Shown: piece by piece, positions 25,593-34,599 of the stretch
How the letters are laid out: every line of letters starts with the position of its first letter
How positions within the stretch are numbered: position 1 is the stretch's first letter
Source: Paenibacillus senegalensis JC66
GTDB lineage: Bacteria > Bacillota > Bacilli > Paenibacillales > NBRC-103111
Length of the DNA: 64,000 nucleotides
Assembly (NCBI RefSeq): GCF_000285515.1
Contig: NZ_HE610957.1
Location: forward strand, 1 to 64,000
Direction of reading: 5' to 3'
Position numbers and translations under genes: made by a program
Notes under the pieces: model-generated
Database searches by the model: none
What the model saw: only the letters and a program-made list of their open reading frames with translations
Told to the model about the DNA's origin: nothing

Positions 25593-26420
25593 ATGACAGA
25601 TGCAAACGTTATGCAGGTAGTGCTGGTTGATGATGAGCTGCCTTTACGCCAGGAGCTGCGGTTGTTTCCGTGGCGGGAGCATGGCTTTGAACTGGCGGGA
25701 GAGGCGGAGAATGGAGAAATGGCGCTGCAGCTGTGCCGCAAGATTAAACCGCAAATCGTCATTACCGATATAACGATGCCGGTCATGAATGGGCTTGACC
25801 TGCTTCGCACCTTGAAGGATGAGCAGCTCAACGTCAAAGTGATTCTGCTGACTTGTCATTCCGATTTTGAATTTGCCCGGGAAGCTTTGCGCTTCGGCGC
25901 CGTAGAGTATTTGCTGAAGGTGACAATGGAGTCTGAAGAGCTGGTAAATGCGCTAAATCATGCCCGGACAGCTTATCTGCGGGAGCGGATGCTGGAAGCT
26001 AACAAGCAGGCAGCTAATTTGAAAGCGGATTCCTTGTATGGGGATAAGGACAAACATTCGGATATTCCTGCTGCAGTTCGCAAGGAAATTGCAGATGCAA
26101 TTGATTATATTAGAGAAAACTTGCAGCACTCATTATCCTTAAATGTGGTTGCAGAGCAAGTCAATTTGAGTCCCCATTACTTCAGCAGGCTGTTCCGGGA
26201 AGAAACCGGAATATCCTACCAGAGCTATATTACAACCAAGCGGATGGAAAAAGCGGCCTATCTGCTCCGAACAACTTCCTTGCGGGTATATGAAGTTGCT
26301 TACGAGGTAGGCATACCCAGTTACCGGTATTTTGCCTCTATGTTCCGGGAGTATGCTGGCATTCCGCCGACAGAATACAAAAAAAGCGGTTTGTTTGTTT
26401 CTGCTGCTCCAAAGGGGTGA
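25593..26420 (+). CDS. YesN-type response regulator (receiver + AraC HTH)
   Basis: A 275-residue two-domain regulator. The receiver (residues 8-125) has the acidic pair VLVDDE and the phospho-acceptor Asp59 in VITDITMPVMNG. An AraC-type double HTH occupies residues 170-270 (NVVAEQVNLSPHYFSRLFRE; YEVAYEVGIPSYRYFASMFR). It lacks the long middle region of full YesN proteins (about 500 residues). Its GTGA end overlaps the kinase start. Such pairs control neighbouring carbohydrate or polymer uptake genes. Ribosome site GGGAGGGG. Confidence 0.93.
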   Translation: MTDANVMQVVLVDDELPLRQELRLFPWREHGFELAGEAENGEMALQLCRKIKPQIVITDITMPVMNGLDLLRTLKDEQLNVKVILLTCHSDFEFAREALRFGAVEYLLKVTMESEELVNALNHARTAYLRERMLEANKQAANLKADSLYGDKDKHSDIPAAVRKEIADAIDYIRENLQHSLSLNVVAEQVNLSPHYFSRLFREETGISYQSYITTKRMEKAAYLLRTTSLRVYEVAYEVGIPSYRYFASMFREYAGIPPTEYKKSGLFVSAAPKG

Positions 26421-28207
26421 GCCTGCTGTTAAACCGTATCCGCAACTGGAGTATAGCTACCAAGTTATTTCTGATGATGTTTGTAGTGACCTTGAGTATC
26501 GTTATGTTTCTGGCGGTCACCAACTACCAGCAGACAGCCAAGCTGTTTAAGGAGCAAATTATAAACGATGCCCAAGCCCTGATGAATCGGACGAATCAAT
26601 TTCTCGACTCTTATTTGGATAATGGTCAAAATATATTACTGCTGCTGTCCACGCGAACGGATTTTTTGCAATCGGCTGAAGAAAAGGAGATTAGCGATTT
26701 CCTGAGATCAGTTGCGGAAACGAACAGCACCATCCTGAAAACGCTTTACATTGTTCGTAATGACGGAAAGGTGTTCAGCAGCTCTCAGGTCTTTTACGAG
26801 GTACTGGGCAATCCAACGCTGCCCGATATTTATGAGCAGGCGAGATTAAGTTATACGGCTATGGTCAGCGAGCCCTATTGGTCCCCGCAATCTGGACGTA
26901 CGGTAGCTATTGCCCGGCCTATGGTGGATGATAGCAATGAACGGATCGGTGTAGCCATTGTGGAATTGGATTTGGAAAAACTAAGACGCAGAATGGTGGA
27001 CATCTCTTCAGCCAATCAGACGTTTGCCTTAATATCCGGCCAGAATGAAATTGTATTGTACGATGCAAGCAACGAGCTGCTGCCGATGGTGCGTACAGTA
27101 TATCCGGCGGCGCTTCCCGACTCATTTCCTAAAGAAATAGCAGGTCTTCCGCACGGCTCGGGTGAATACATGGGAGCGGAAGGTAATCTCGTGACTCTGA
27201 AATCCGGCCAGAACCGTCTAGGTTGGACGCTGGTCCTGTTCATAAAGGAAAGCTTCCTCTACCAGAGTCTTAGAGGATTATACGACAGTTTCATGACAGC
27301 AGGGATCATTATGCTTGCAATGCTGCTTGTGCTGGCCTATACGATGTCGCGATTTTTTACTAGACCGATAAGACTTCTCGCCCTGCGGATGGACAGGGTA
27401 CATGATATCGCCGTCATCCCTAATGTGGAGACTCGCCGCAAGGATGAAATCGGGAGACTTGCCCGCAGCTTTCATGAGATGATGGACCGGATTCAAGGGC
27501 TGCTCCGAGAAACTAAAGAGATGGAGCAGCGTAAAAAGGAGCTGGAGCTTAAAGTGCTTCAGAGCCAAATTGCTCCGCATTTTTTGTATAATACGCTGGC
27601 TTGTATAGGAAGTCTGGCCAGACAGCAGCGGAGCCAGGAAGTGACGGCGACGATCCGTGCGCTGGTTGGCGTGCTCAAATTTACTTTTGATAGGACATCG
27701 GAGTACGTGAGCTTGGGGGAAGAAATAGAGGGATTGCATCAATATATCCAGATTCAAAGAGCCAGATATGGTGACAAGATTGAGTTTCAGTGCGGCATTT
27801 CCGAGGAAGCTCTCTCCATGACTATTCTGAAGCTGACGTTGCAGCCGATAGTGGAAAACTGTATTTTTCACGGCATTTTGCCTAAAGGCAGCGCAGGCGG
27901 CAGGGTGGCCATAAGAGGGGAAATCCGCAGAGGAAAGCTGCGTTTGGTCATTCGCGATAACGGAATAGGCATGGAGAAGGAACAGTATAAAGAGCTGTTT
28001 TCGAAGGTGCAGCGTCCGCTTTCGAAGGAACGGTTTACCGGTATTGGCATGTCCAATGTATATGAACGAATTCGGCTTTATTACGGCCCTTCTTACGGTT
28101 TGCGCGTAAGAAGCATACCGCAGCAAGGAACGATAATTGTCATTACCCTTCCCGCGCAGCAGTCCATTAGAAAAGAGGAATTACGATTCGGTGGAGGGAC
28201 TCACTGA
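26417..28207 (+). CDS. YesM-type membrane sensor histidine kinase
   Basis: A 596-residue inner-membrane kinase. TM1 lies at about 13-35, followed by an extracytoplasmic Cache-like sensor (36-290), TM2 at about 292-316, a HAMP domain, a His_kinase module with IAPHFLYNTLACIGSLAR (His388) and the HATPase with VIRDNGIGM and FTGIGMSNVYER. GTG start overlapping the response regulator by four bases. The ligand is unknown; it probably partners the preceding regulator to control one of the surrounding sugar loci. Confidence 0.93.
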   Translation: MSLLLNRIRNWSIATKLFLMMFVVTLSIVMFLAVTNYQQTAKLFKEQIINDAQALMNRTNQFLDSYLDNGQNILLLLSTRTDFLQSAEEKEISDFLRSVAETNSTILKTLYIVRNDGKVFSSSQVFYEVLGNPTLPDIYEQARLSYTAMVSEPYWSPQSGRTVAIARPMVDDSNERIGVAIVELDLEKLRRRMVDISSANQTFALISGQNEIVLYDASNELLPMVRTVYPAALPDSFPKEIAGLPHGSGEYMGAEGNLVTLKSGQNRLGWTLVLFIKESFLYQSLRGLYDSFMTAGIIMLAMLLVLAYTMSRFFTRPIRLLALRMDRVHDIAVIPNVETRRKDEIGRLARSFHEMMDRIQGLLRETKEMEQRKKELELKVLQSQIAPHFLYNTLACIGSLARQQRSQEVTATIRALVGVLKFTFDRTSEYVSLGEEIEGLHQYIQIQRARYGDKIEFQCGISEEALSMTILKLTLQPIVENCIFHGILPKGSAGGRVAIRGEIRRGKLRLVIRDNGIGMEKEQYKELFSKVQRPLSKERFTGIGMSNVYERIRLYYGPSYGLRVRSIPQQGTIIVITLPAQQSIRKEELRFGGGTH

Positions 28208-28332
28208 CGCTCCTGTGCGTAGAGTGGAAGGGGGGAAGACGGCAAATGAATTCCCTTCTCCGATAGGCGCCCTTGACATGGCTGGTCTATTAACGCTATC
28301 TTGAACTTACCTGATTAGCAAGGAGAATGCCA

Positions 28333-29379
28333 ATGGTAACCCGAAACGATGTAGCCAAGCATGCCGGAGTTTCTGTCGCAGTAGTGTCTTATGTCATTAA
28401 TAATAAGAATAATGTGAAGGAATCGACCCGCAGGCGGGTACTGCAATCTATAAAAGAATTGGGATATAATCCGAATCTGGCGGCGCGCAGCTTAAAAACG
28501 AAGAGAACGAATCAGTTTGGTGTATTATTCAACAATTTAGGGAACCCGTTTGAGACCGGAATTTCTCTCGGACTTGAGGCGAAAGCCAGGGAGTACGGGC
28601 AATCTCTTATTTTTCAAACGTTTGTGCGGGAAGAAGAGGAGAAGCTGAAGACCATCTTCATGGGACGAACCGACGGTCTTATTCTGCTAGGGCAAAGTTT
28701 TCAGCCGGAGACGGTGGAATACTTTGATCGTCTAGGTATTCCGATCATATCGATTACTTCTCCTGTTGAGGCGCATCCTTCCGTCAAGATTGTAGATATA
28801 GACTGGCATCAGGCAATGCTTGATATTTTAAAGCATCTGCAGCAGAATGGGCATCGCAAGGTTGGCTTTATAGGCAGTCGGATGCGGGATCATCATCTCC
28901 ATTATCGTTACCAGCAGTTTTTGCGAGCGGTTAAGGATACCGGAATGGAGTTTCAGGAGGACTGGCTGCTGCTGGCAGATGGGCGGCTGGAGACCGCTTA
29001 TATGGAGATGAGCGGAAAGCTTGATTCGTCATCCAGGCTGCCGTTCAGCGCCATCGTCTGTGCCAACGATTTAATGGCTATTGGGGTGTTGTCTGCTTGC
29101 AAAGACAAAGGGACTAACGTACCGGAGGAGCTATCCATCATCGGCTGTGAGAATATTTTGATGGCTTCCCATACGACTCCTGCAGTTACAACGATTCATT
29201 ACCCCCGCCGGCTGATCGGCTTTACCGCAATTGAGTGCATGATGAAGGCCGTGGACAAGGAAAGCACGAAGCCAGAGGGGGCAACACTGGCCTATCATTT
29301 GGAGGTGCGCGACTCTTCAGGGCGCCGGCAAGGAGATTTCTCCGGCCTTGTGAGGAAGCCGCCCTTCCTGAATTTGTGA
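28333..29379 (+). CDS. LacI-family transcriptional regulator
   Basis: A 348-residue repressor with a LacI HTH (TRNDVAKHAGVSVAVVSYVI, then the hinge YNPNLAARSLKTKRTN) and a periplasmic-binding-type sensor domain ending with EVRDSSGRRQGD. ATG 28333 is 8 bases after AAGGAG; ATG 28327 is also in frame but too close. It follows the YesN/YesM pair and stands alone. LacI-type operators have a central CG, which TTTACTCGAGTAAA at 46887 would fit; this link is speculative. Confidence 0.92.
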   Translation: MVTRNDVAKHAGVSVAVVSYVINNKNNVKESTRRRVLQSIKELGYNPNLAARSLKTKRTNQFGVLFNNLGNPFETGISLGLEAKAREYGQSLIFQTFVREEEEKLKTIFMGRTDGLILLGQSFQPETVEYFDRLGIPIISITSPVEAHPSVKIVDIDWHQAMLDILKHLQQNGHRKVGFIGSRMRDHHLHYRYQQFLRAVKDTGMEFQEDWLLLADGRLETAYMEMSGKLDSSSRLPFSAIVCANDLMAIGVLSACKDKGTNVPEELSIIGCENILMASHTTPAVTTIHYPRRLIGFTAIECMMKAVDKESTKPEGATLAYHLEVRDSSGRRQGDFSGLVRKPPFLNL

Positions 29380-29542
29380 GAGGTTCGGATAGATCGATAA
29401 TTCCATTTCGTCATATTCTCGAAGCTGCAAGTTCATCCCGCTGTTTTTCAGCCTGGATATGCAAGCGTGAGATGACTGCCGACAAAGGATAAGCGGCTCT
29501 CCTTCTCTACGAGAGACTTTTGCTTGTTCCGTGATATTATAA

Positions 29543-29884
29543 AAGGTTGCGTACCGGTATACGGTAGAGAAAAGCAGCATTGAACAGAGCCTGCCGTTTC
29601 TGGAAAAGGAGCTTGGCTTGTTCCCCCATGTGAGGGTGATCATGCTGATGGGGGATGTAGCCAAAAAAGCGTTTAATCTCCTTGCCAAGAAAAAAACCGG
29701 AAAAAACGCCGTGCCATCGATTTCAACCTACAAGATTCGCCACAGTGAAATCTATTATGGTAGTGTAAGGGTCATGCCTTCGTATATGATGACTGGAGGC
29801 AATATTTTGATTGAAAAATCCAAATTTGAAATGGCCTCTGAAGATATAGCGCTTATGGCCAAACTCATTCGTGAACAGCCTTAA
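29543..29884 (+). pseudogene. C-terminal remnant of a uracil-DNA glycosylase-family protein
   Basis: The frame is open from 29543 after a TAA and has no good start. Its product (FPHVRVIMLMGDVAKKAFN; SISTYKIRHSEIYYGSVRVM; PSYMMTGGNILIEKSKFEMA) resembles the last 100 residues of a Firmicute uracil-DNA-glycosylase-like family. Everything before the second half is missing. A TTG at 29618 could start a 88-residue product but no ribosome site supports it. Confidence 0.55.
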
Positions 29885-29974
29885 TTCGATCAGATTGGAA
29901 TAAGGGCGGAACTGTTCAAGGTTGGTCCGTGAACGAATGTTATGCCCTGACGGCAATGCATCCGTACATGCGTC

Positions 29975-30718
29975 TTATTCCCATTTGAAAAAACGAAGAG
30001 ACAGACTTATACACAGCACTGTGAGCACAATCATCACTACTACGGGAATGATCACACTATCCAGAGGCAAGCCGAGCGAAGCGGCTTTCAACATCTTAAT
30101 ACCCTGTGTAAGCGGCAATAGATCGGCCGCGTTTTGAAGCGACGCGGGCATGATCTCATAAGGCAAGGTAGCCCCGGAAAAAATCAGCATGGGAAAATAA
30201 AGCAGGCTGGCTATAGCGCCTGCTGTTTTCGTGTTGGGCGCAAGTCCGCCCACCAGAAGTCCAATGCTGAACATGGACAGCATGACCAGCAAGTATGCCC
30301 CTGCAAATGGCAGCCATGAACCATGAAATTGATAACCAAAAACAAGCGTCGCACTCAAATAAACAAGGATAAGCGAAGCGATGGAATAGATCGTATAAAT
30401 GACAACCTGTACGGCCAAGATGAGGGCGGGAGGGGTCGGCGTTACCTTGAAGCGTTTCAGTATCCTCCTGCTGCGATAGTCGGAAATCACCAAAGGAAGG
30501 CCCATTACGCCTCCGGCGCAGATCGCAATGGTCGCCAGCGCGCCAAAGGATTGCTCCAGGAACGTATAAGCTGCGCCATCGTAAGCCGGCTTATTGCCGA
30601 AAATTGCCCCTATAATGATCACTGCAACGACGGGCATGCAGATGGCAAAGATGAACATATCCATCCCGCGCAGCGACAGCTTGCCTTCGGTTTTGAGCAG
30701 CGTTCTAAATGCTTTCAT
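29975..30718 (-). CDS. ABC-2 type transporter permease
   Basis: A 247-residue membrane protein with six helices and the ABC-2 features LPLVISDYRSRRILKRFKVT after helix 2 and YFPMLIFSGATLPYEIMP before the last helices. Partner of the overlapping ATPase gene. Start ATG 30718 lies 8 bases behind GGAGGG; 23 in-frame codons further upstream lie inside the ATPase gene and were not used. The exporter substrate is probably a drug or lipid-type compound, given the MerR control. Confidence 0.9.
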   Translation of the reverse strand: MKAFRTLLKTEGKLSLRGMDMFIFAICMPVVAVIIIGAIFGNKPAYDGAAYTFLEQSFGALATIAICAGGVMGLPLVISDYRSRRILKRFKVTPTPPALILAVQVVIYTIYSIASLILVYLSATLVFGYQFHGSWLPFAGAYLLVMLSMFSIGLLVGGLAPNTKTAGAIASLLYFPMLIFSGATLPYEIMPASLQNAADLLPLTQGIKMLKAASLGLPLDSVIIPVVVMIVLTVLCISLSLRFFKWE

Positions 30719-31439
30719 TTTCGCTTCCCTCCTCGTCTGTATACCAAAGATAGGCATCCTCGAATGTTTCATGCGGGCTGGCCGCAATCGCTTCTTGCAC
30801 GGTGCCGTAAAAAATGCTTTTCCCTTTTTTCAGAATCATGACGTTGTCACAGAGCGCTTCCACCTCGTCCATGAAGTGAGAGGTCAACACAATGGTTAAT
30901 CCTCTTGCTTTTAAATCGGAAAGACTTTTCCAGACATCCCGTCTTGCTCTCGCATCAAGCCCGGTCGTCAGCTCGTCCAAAAAGACGACTTCGGGATCGG
31001 GAATTAACGCAAGCACGATGAACAGCCGCTGCTTCTGTCCTCCCGAAAGCTCGCTTACTTGGTTTTTCAGCTTGTCGGACAGCCCGAACTGTTGCAGCAA
31101 GCTCGTATAATCCGCGGCGGTCTGGTAAAGGGACGCTGTAACCTCACAAAGCTCCGCCACTTTGATTTTGTCTTGGTAATGAGCTTCTTGAAATTGAACG
31201 CCAACCTTCTCAAACAGCTTGTTGCGTTCTTTTTGCGGGTCCAATCCCAATATCGTCACCGTGCCGCTGTCCGGTTGTTTGGTGCCCAACATACATTCCA
31301 TGGCGGTGCTTTTGCCTGCGCCGTTGGCGCCCAGCAAGCCGAACACTTCCCCGCGGCAAATCGCCAGATGGAGTCGATCAACCGCTTTGACGTTGGCGTA
31401 AGACTTGCTCAAGTTTTCCACCTTGATTGTGATTTCCAC
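30705..31439 (-). CDS. ABC transporter ATP-binding protein (drug-exporter type)
   Basis: A 244-residue ATPase: Walker A GLLGANGAGKSTAMECML, signature SELSGGQKQRLFI, Walker B EVVFLDELTTGLD, H-loop VLTSHFMDE. GTG start at 31437-31439 behind AGGAGGG. It overlaps the permease by 14 bases and lies 64 bases after the MerR gene. The set MerR-ATPase-permease is a common inducible multidrug or antibiotic export operon. Confidence 0.92.
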   Translation of the reverse strand: MEITIKVENLSKSYANVKAVDRLHLAICRGEVFGLLGANGAGKSTAMECMLGTKQPDSGTVTILGLDPQKERNKLFEKVGVQFQEAHYQDKIKVAELCEVTASLYQTAADYTSLLQQFGLSDKLKNQVSELSGGQKQRLFIVLALIPDPEVVFLDELTTGLDARARRDVWKSLSDLKARGLTIVLTSHFMDEVEALCDNVMILKKGKSIFYGTVQEAIAASPHETFEDAYLWYTDEEGSENESI

Positions 31440-31503
31440 GTTATCCAATCCCTCCTGAATTTTCACTTGCCTAAACAAAATAACACCAGCGCAAAGTCTG
31501 GTG

Positions 31504-32265
31504 TTAAAGTGGAGGGTTAGTTGCAAATTGCTTTTTCATCGCCTCAAGTTGAGTGAGTATGATGCGAGCGTTTGTATCGGCGACTTGCAGGGAGGTGAGC
31601 AGTTTATCGCATACCGAGATCACGTCATCATTTTCTTCGGGCGTATCAATGGTTGCTCGCAAGTCCGCTTTGGGGTCACGGGATAACGCATTCAGCATTC
31701 GTAAAATGGCTGCCAGTGAATAATTGGCACAGCGTAAAGCACGTATCATTTTCAGCCGCCTTATATCCTGATCGGAATAGACGCGGTATCCATTTTGCTT
31801 TCGTTTCACGGTCAACAAACCGTTCATTTCCCAATTTCGTAAGGCATCGATGGAGATTTGCAGAAGGTCGGCCGTTTCTCTTCTCGTTAAGCGAGCGTTG
31901 CTACGTTCCTGGTTTTCGCCAGACAATAACTTTTCTGCAATCGCAATCGCTTCTTCGGCGTTTGTTTGTTCGGTTTTTATTTGTTGGCCATAACGCTCCG
32001 TTAGATGAATGGCTTTGTCGAAATTTCCGGCAGATGAGGCTTTGATAATGGCAATGGCCTGCTTCCGCAGACCGTTTTGCAAAACCTCGACTTCCAGAGC
32101 CGTTCTGGCCAACTTAAGCTGTTCCACATGGAAATCTGTAAAAACACGATATCCATTCGCTTTTCGCTCCGGTCGGGGGATAAGGCCAAGCTCCTCGTAA
32201 AGCCGCACCGTGTTTGGATGGATGCCAAAACGGTGCGCGATTTCTGCAGTTCGATACGTATTCAT
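31504..32265 (-). CDS. Regulator with two MerR-type HTH domains
   Basis: A 253-residue protein. The first MerR HTH (TAEIAHRFGIHPNTVRLYEE, with GYRVFTD) is at residues 5-70, and a second, related one (LTRRETADLLQISIDALRNW, GYRVYSDQDIRRLKM) at about 125-195, then a helical tail. Two DNA-binding domains in one chain would let it contact two half-sites or two promoters. It is first in the operon with the ABC genes and is probably its ligand-sensing activator/repressor. Confidence 0.9.
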   Translation of the reverse strand: MNTYRTAEIAHRFGIHPNTVRLYEELGLIPRPERKANGYRVFTDFHVEQLKLARTALEVEVLQNGLRKQAIAIIKASSAGNFDKAIHLTERYGQQIKTEQTNAEEAIAIAEKLLSGENQERSNARLTRRETADLLQISIDALRNWEMNGLLTVKRKQNGYRVYSDQDIRRLKMIRALRCANYSLAAILRMLNALSRDPKADLRATIDTPEENDDVISVCDKLLTSLQVADTNARIILTQLEAMKKQFATNPPL

Positions 32266-32332
32266 GAATTTGATACCCTCCCCCTTAACGATATCATGAT
32301 TTCATAAGCCTGGTGGTTTAATGGAGGGTTTT

Positions 32333-32361
32333 ATTATAACGAATGAAAACAATGGGAACAA
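32333..32361 (-). promoter_or_regulatory. Promoter of MerR/ABC operon
   Basis: On the reverse strand TTGTTC (32356-32361), 17 bases, then a perfect TATAAT (32333-32338). The spacer is normal rather than the 19 bases of classical MerR-activated promoters. Confidence 0.55.
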
Positions 32362-32421
32362 GAATAACCTTATATCCCGCGCTTGCCAGGCGAGTAATCT
32401 TCTGCTGATCGATTTATATGG

Positions 32422-32450
32422 TTGATCCTTACATTGTGTCATAGTGTAAT
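32422..32450 (+). promoter_or_regulatory. Promoter and dyad before truncated MerR gene
   Basis: TTGATC (32422-32427) and TGTAAT (32445-32450) with 17 bases between. The spacer holds the dyad TTACA-N11-TGTAA, typical of a MerR/TipA autoregulatory site. The site has outlived the gene, which is cut short downstream. Confidence 0.45.
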
Positions 32451-32473
32451 ATGAACGTTGTGGAGGTGAGGAT

Positions 32474-32656
32474 ATGAAAACGATTAAGCAAGTTTCAGAT
32501 TTAACAGGGATCAGTGTGCGTATGCTGCATCATTACGATAAAATCGGATTGTTAAAACCAAGCGCGGTAACAGAAGCGAAGTACAGGCTTTATGACGAAC
32601 AAGCTCTTGAAACCTTGCAGCAAATCTGCGAATATGGCCAGAATCACTACAAATAA
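32474..32656 (+). pseudogene. Truncated TipA/SkgA-type MerR regulator
   Basis: Sixty codons with a good start (GGAGGTGAGG upstream) encode the N-terminal MerR HTH: KTIKQVSDLTGISVRMLHHY, DKIGLLKPSAV, YRLYDEQALETLQQI. The text then departs from the family (CEYGQNHYK) and stops. The dimerisation helix and TipAS drug-binding domain, about 190 residues, are missing. The product might still bind DNA but could not dimerise normally. Confidence 0.75.
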
Positions 32657-32687
32657 AACGGAAGAATTGACGTGTTTTCGGTTCATC

Positions 32688-32990
32688 TTAGTTCCCCTTA
32701 ATAGACTTTATTATGGCCTCAATAGATTTCAACTGAAGTTCACATTGCTCATACATATTGTCGAAAATAATATTAATATTATCCGGTACTTTCCCAAACG
32801 CTTTCTTTTTTAGCTTGTACCCTGCTTTCATACTCTTGTACACTTCTGTGATTTCCTGCTTTTGCTTCTCCAAGCTGTTTACAATATCATCGTTATTTAA
32901 ATTTTCCATAAAGGTAAGTGCAGTATAAAATGTTGCCGGGAATACGGTATTTTTAACCTTTTCCAAGACGACCTTTCCTTCCTCACGCAT
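32688..32990 (-). pseudogene. Possible C-terminal fragment of PadR-like regulator
   Basis: A 100-codon reverse-strand frame predicted to be almost wholly helical (FYTALTFMENLNNDDIVNSL; EKQKQEITEVYKSMKAGYKL). It resembles the C-terminal coiled coil of PadR-family regulators, but no winged-helix N-terminus precedes it; the frame closes with TAG six codons upstream, and no ribosome site precedes the ATG. A short lone helical protein is the alternative. Confidence 0.45.
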
Positions 32991-33059
32991 TTTCTTTAAC
33001 GCTATGGCCTATCGAGGTACGCGAGTCTACAGGGACATCACATCTAGCCTTGTGCACCT

Positions 33060-33097
33060 AAAAGCACACGGAGGAATTGTTTCCTCTGTGTGCTTTT
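33060..33097. terminator. Terminator with 17-bp stem downstream of the mutarotase-like gene
   Basis: AAAAGCACACGGAGGAA and TTTCCTCTGTGTGCTTTT pair almost perfectly with a 3-base loop. It lies just after the end of the minus-strand gene at 33119 and works in either direction. Confidence 0.8.
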
Positions 33098-33118
33098 GGT
33101 TAAGTGGGCTCGCAAAGC

Positions 33119-34150
33119 TTAGTTAAGGGAAATACCTAGAAGGTGATAGGCCGCTTGAGAGATTTGTTCGTCATTGCCTACGAAATAATAAAGTTGGGAC
33201 TGATCAACAGCTTCGGCGGGACCGCAAAGAGCGGGGGAATGGTGCTCGAGCTCACCGTAGCCCCCCATTTGCCCGCCATCGTAAAAGTACTGCATGCACG
33301 AGCCACTATCATCAGGACGGTCAGCGGGGTAATCCGGATACAAACCCGATGGATTGACCTGAAATTGTCTGACAATTAAACAGCATGTATTCTGATCAAT
33401 TCTGCGGAAATAACCAAATCGTCCTGTACTTTGCAGCGGGGGAAAGGATAGCTTGAAGCGTGATGCTCCATTGAATGAGAACTTCATATAGTGTCCCCCG
33501 TTAAATACTTCAATTGAGGCCGCTTGGCTGTACATGGTAAGGGGAGGCCTGCTGCCGATTACAGGAACAAGGACATCTCCTCCAGGAGGTACTTGAAGAA
33601 TAGACCAAAGATTAACAGCTGGAACAGATTCATCAGACGGATTGGGAGAACTGAGTAATTTAATCGATTTTCTGATGTCTAAACCAATATAAGAGACGCT
33701 TCTCAACTCAGCGGAAAATTCACACGTACTCATACTGAATGGATTTGCAGCAAGCTTGTACCGATGTTTAATGCGGACATCCACTTTGCGCCCGTCGGAA
33801 CTTCGCAGCATGGAGCAAATTTGTTCAGCCTGAATAAGGTCATTACTCAAATAGAACATATGATAATTTCCAGGATCCAACTGACTTGGAACGTAATATT
33901 CACCAGCCCCGTCCACAAAATACTTCATTTCAGGACTTATCCAAGTACGCTCACCCCCAACATTCCAGCTGCCTTTCCGCAAGGCAGCCTGATCAAACCA
34001 TATTCCAGAATGCCGGCATCCCGCCGGTATTAATTCAATCAGCCGGGAACCACGCTGGAGCAATAAAGCGTGTCCTCCAGCGGCATCCTTTAGAACAAAC
34101 ATTCCGCTTTGTTTTAATTCGTTATCGTTGTATGTACGGCTGATTCTCAT
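33119..34150 (-). CDS. Probable sugar-binding/mutarotase-fold protein, unknown function
   Basis: A 343-residue soluble protein rich in beta strands. SWNVGGERTWISPEMKYFV and YYVPSQLDPGNYHM resemble a galactose-mutarotase-like family of uncharacterised proteins (DUF6786/DUF4380-like, from memory). There is no signal peptide. The start ATG is 9 bases behind GAGGAGG. It is divergent from the sugar importer gene at 34600, and the 24-base operator palindrome sits between them, so both are likely to be induced together. A role in handling the imported sugar is inferred. Confidence 0.65.
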   Translation of the reverse strand: MRISRTYNDNELKQSGMFVLKDAAGGHALLLQRGSRLIELIPAGCRHSGIWFDQAALRKGSWNVGGERTWISPEMKYFVDGAGEYYVPSQLDPGNYHMFYLSNDLIQAEQICSMLRSSDGRKVDVRIKHRYKLAANPFSMSTCEFSAELRSVSYIGLDIRKSIKLLSSPNPSDESVPAVNLWSILQVPPGGDVLVPVIGSRPPLTMYSQAASIEVFNGGHYMKFSFNGASRFKLSFPPLQSTGRFGYFRRIDQNTCCLIVRQFQVNPSGLYPDYPADRPDDSGSCMQYFYDGGQMGGYGELEHHSPALCGPAEAVDQSQLYYFVGNDEQISQAAYHLLGISLN

Positions 34151-34230
34151 CCCAGTGCCTCCTCATTAAACACTATAAGCGTCTTACTGTGAGCAGAACG
34201 ATTGATATAAGAGTAACGATCCAACGATTT

Positions 34231-34275
34231 ATTGTCAACAATATTGTTGACAATCAAAAAAATGAATCGTATTAT
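34231..34275. promoter_or_regulatory. Operator palindrome and promoter of the sugar importer
   Basis: ATTGTCAACAAT (34231-34242) followed directly by ATTGTTGACAAT (34243-34254) makes a perfect 24-base palindrome. Its right arm supplies the -35 TTGACA (34247-34252) with TATTAT (34270-34275) 17 bases on. The core TTGTTGACAA fits FadR/FCD-type GntR sites (GT-N2-AC). The GntR-FCD gene at 39223 is the obvious regulator. On the minus strand the mirrored TTGACA could serve the gene at 33119. Confidence 0.7.
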
Positions 34276-34405
34276 AAGGGTTATACAGAGGGAATAGGCA
34301 GGTGAAGGGGATTAAAACATTTGACTGCTCCAGATGCGGATGGATATGATAAGTGTCTGATAAGAAGCTGGGTAGGGAAAGCAAGCTTGCATCATTGAAC
34401 CATTA

Positions 34406-34420
34406 TTGTAAGCGCTACGA
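34406..34420 (+). promoter_or_regulatory. cre-like site in importer leader
   Basis: TTGTAAGCGCTACGA matches the CcpA consensus at all but one fixed position (G where C is expected near the end). It lies about 125 bases downstream of the promoter, where a bound CcpA would block elongation. Confidence 0.45.
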
Positions 34421-34480
34421 TAGTTATATTGGTTACTATAGGACATGGCGATAGGAAGTAAGTTGTTTTTTATCATTATA

Positions 34481-34494
34481 ATTGTTGACAACAA
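34481..34494 (+). promoter_or_regulatory. Second GntR-type operator in importer leader
   Basis: ATTGTTGACAACAA repeats the first ten bases of the operator arm at 34243 and contains the perfect dyad TTGTTG-A-CAACAA. It contains TTGACA but no good -10 follows. It lies 105 bases before the substrate-binding protein start. Confidence 0.55.
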
Positions 34495-34599
34495 CAAAGA
34501 CAATTTGATTTTGATGCAGTTCACAAGCAAAAGGGAAGGCTTGCAGCATTAGAGTGTTTATTGTAAAGCAATATTCGAATTAGATTAGGGGGTTAGGCA

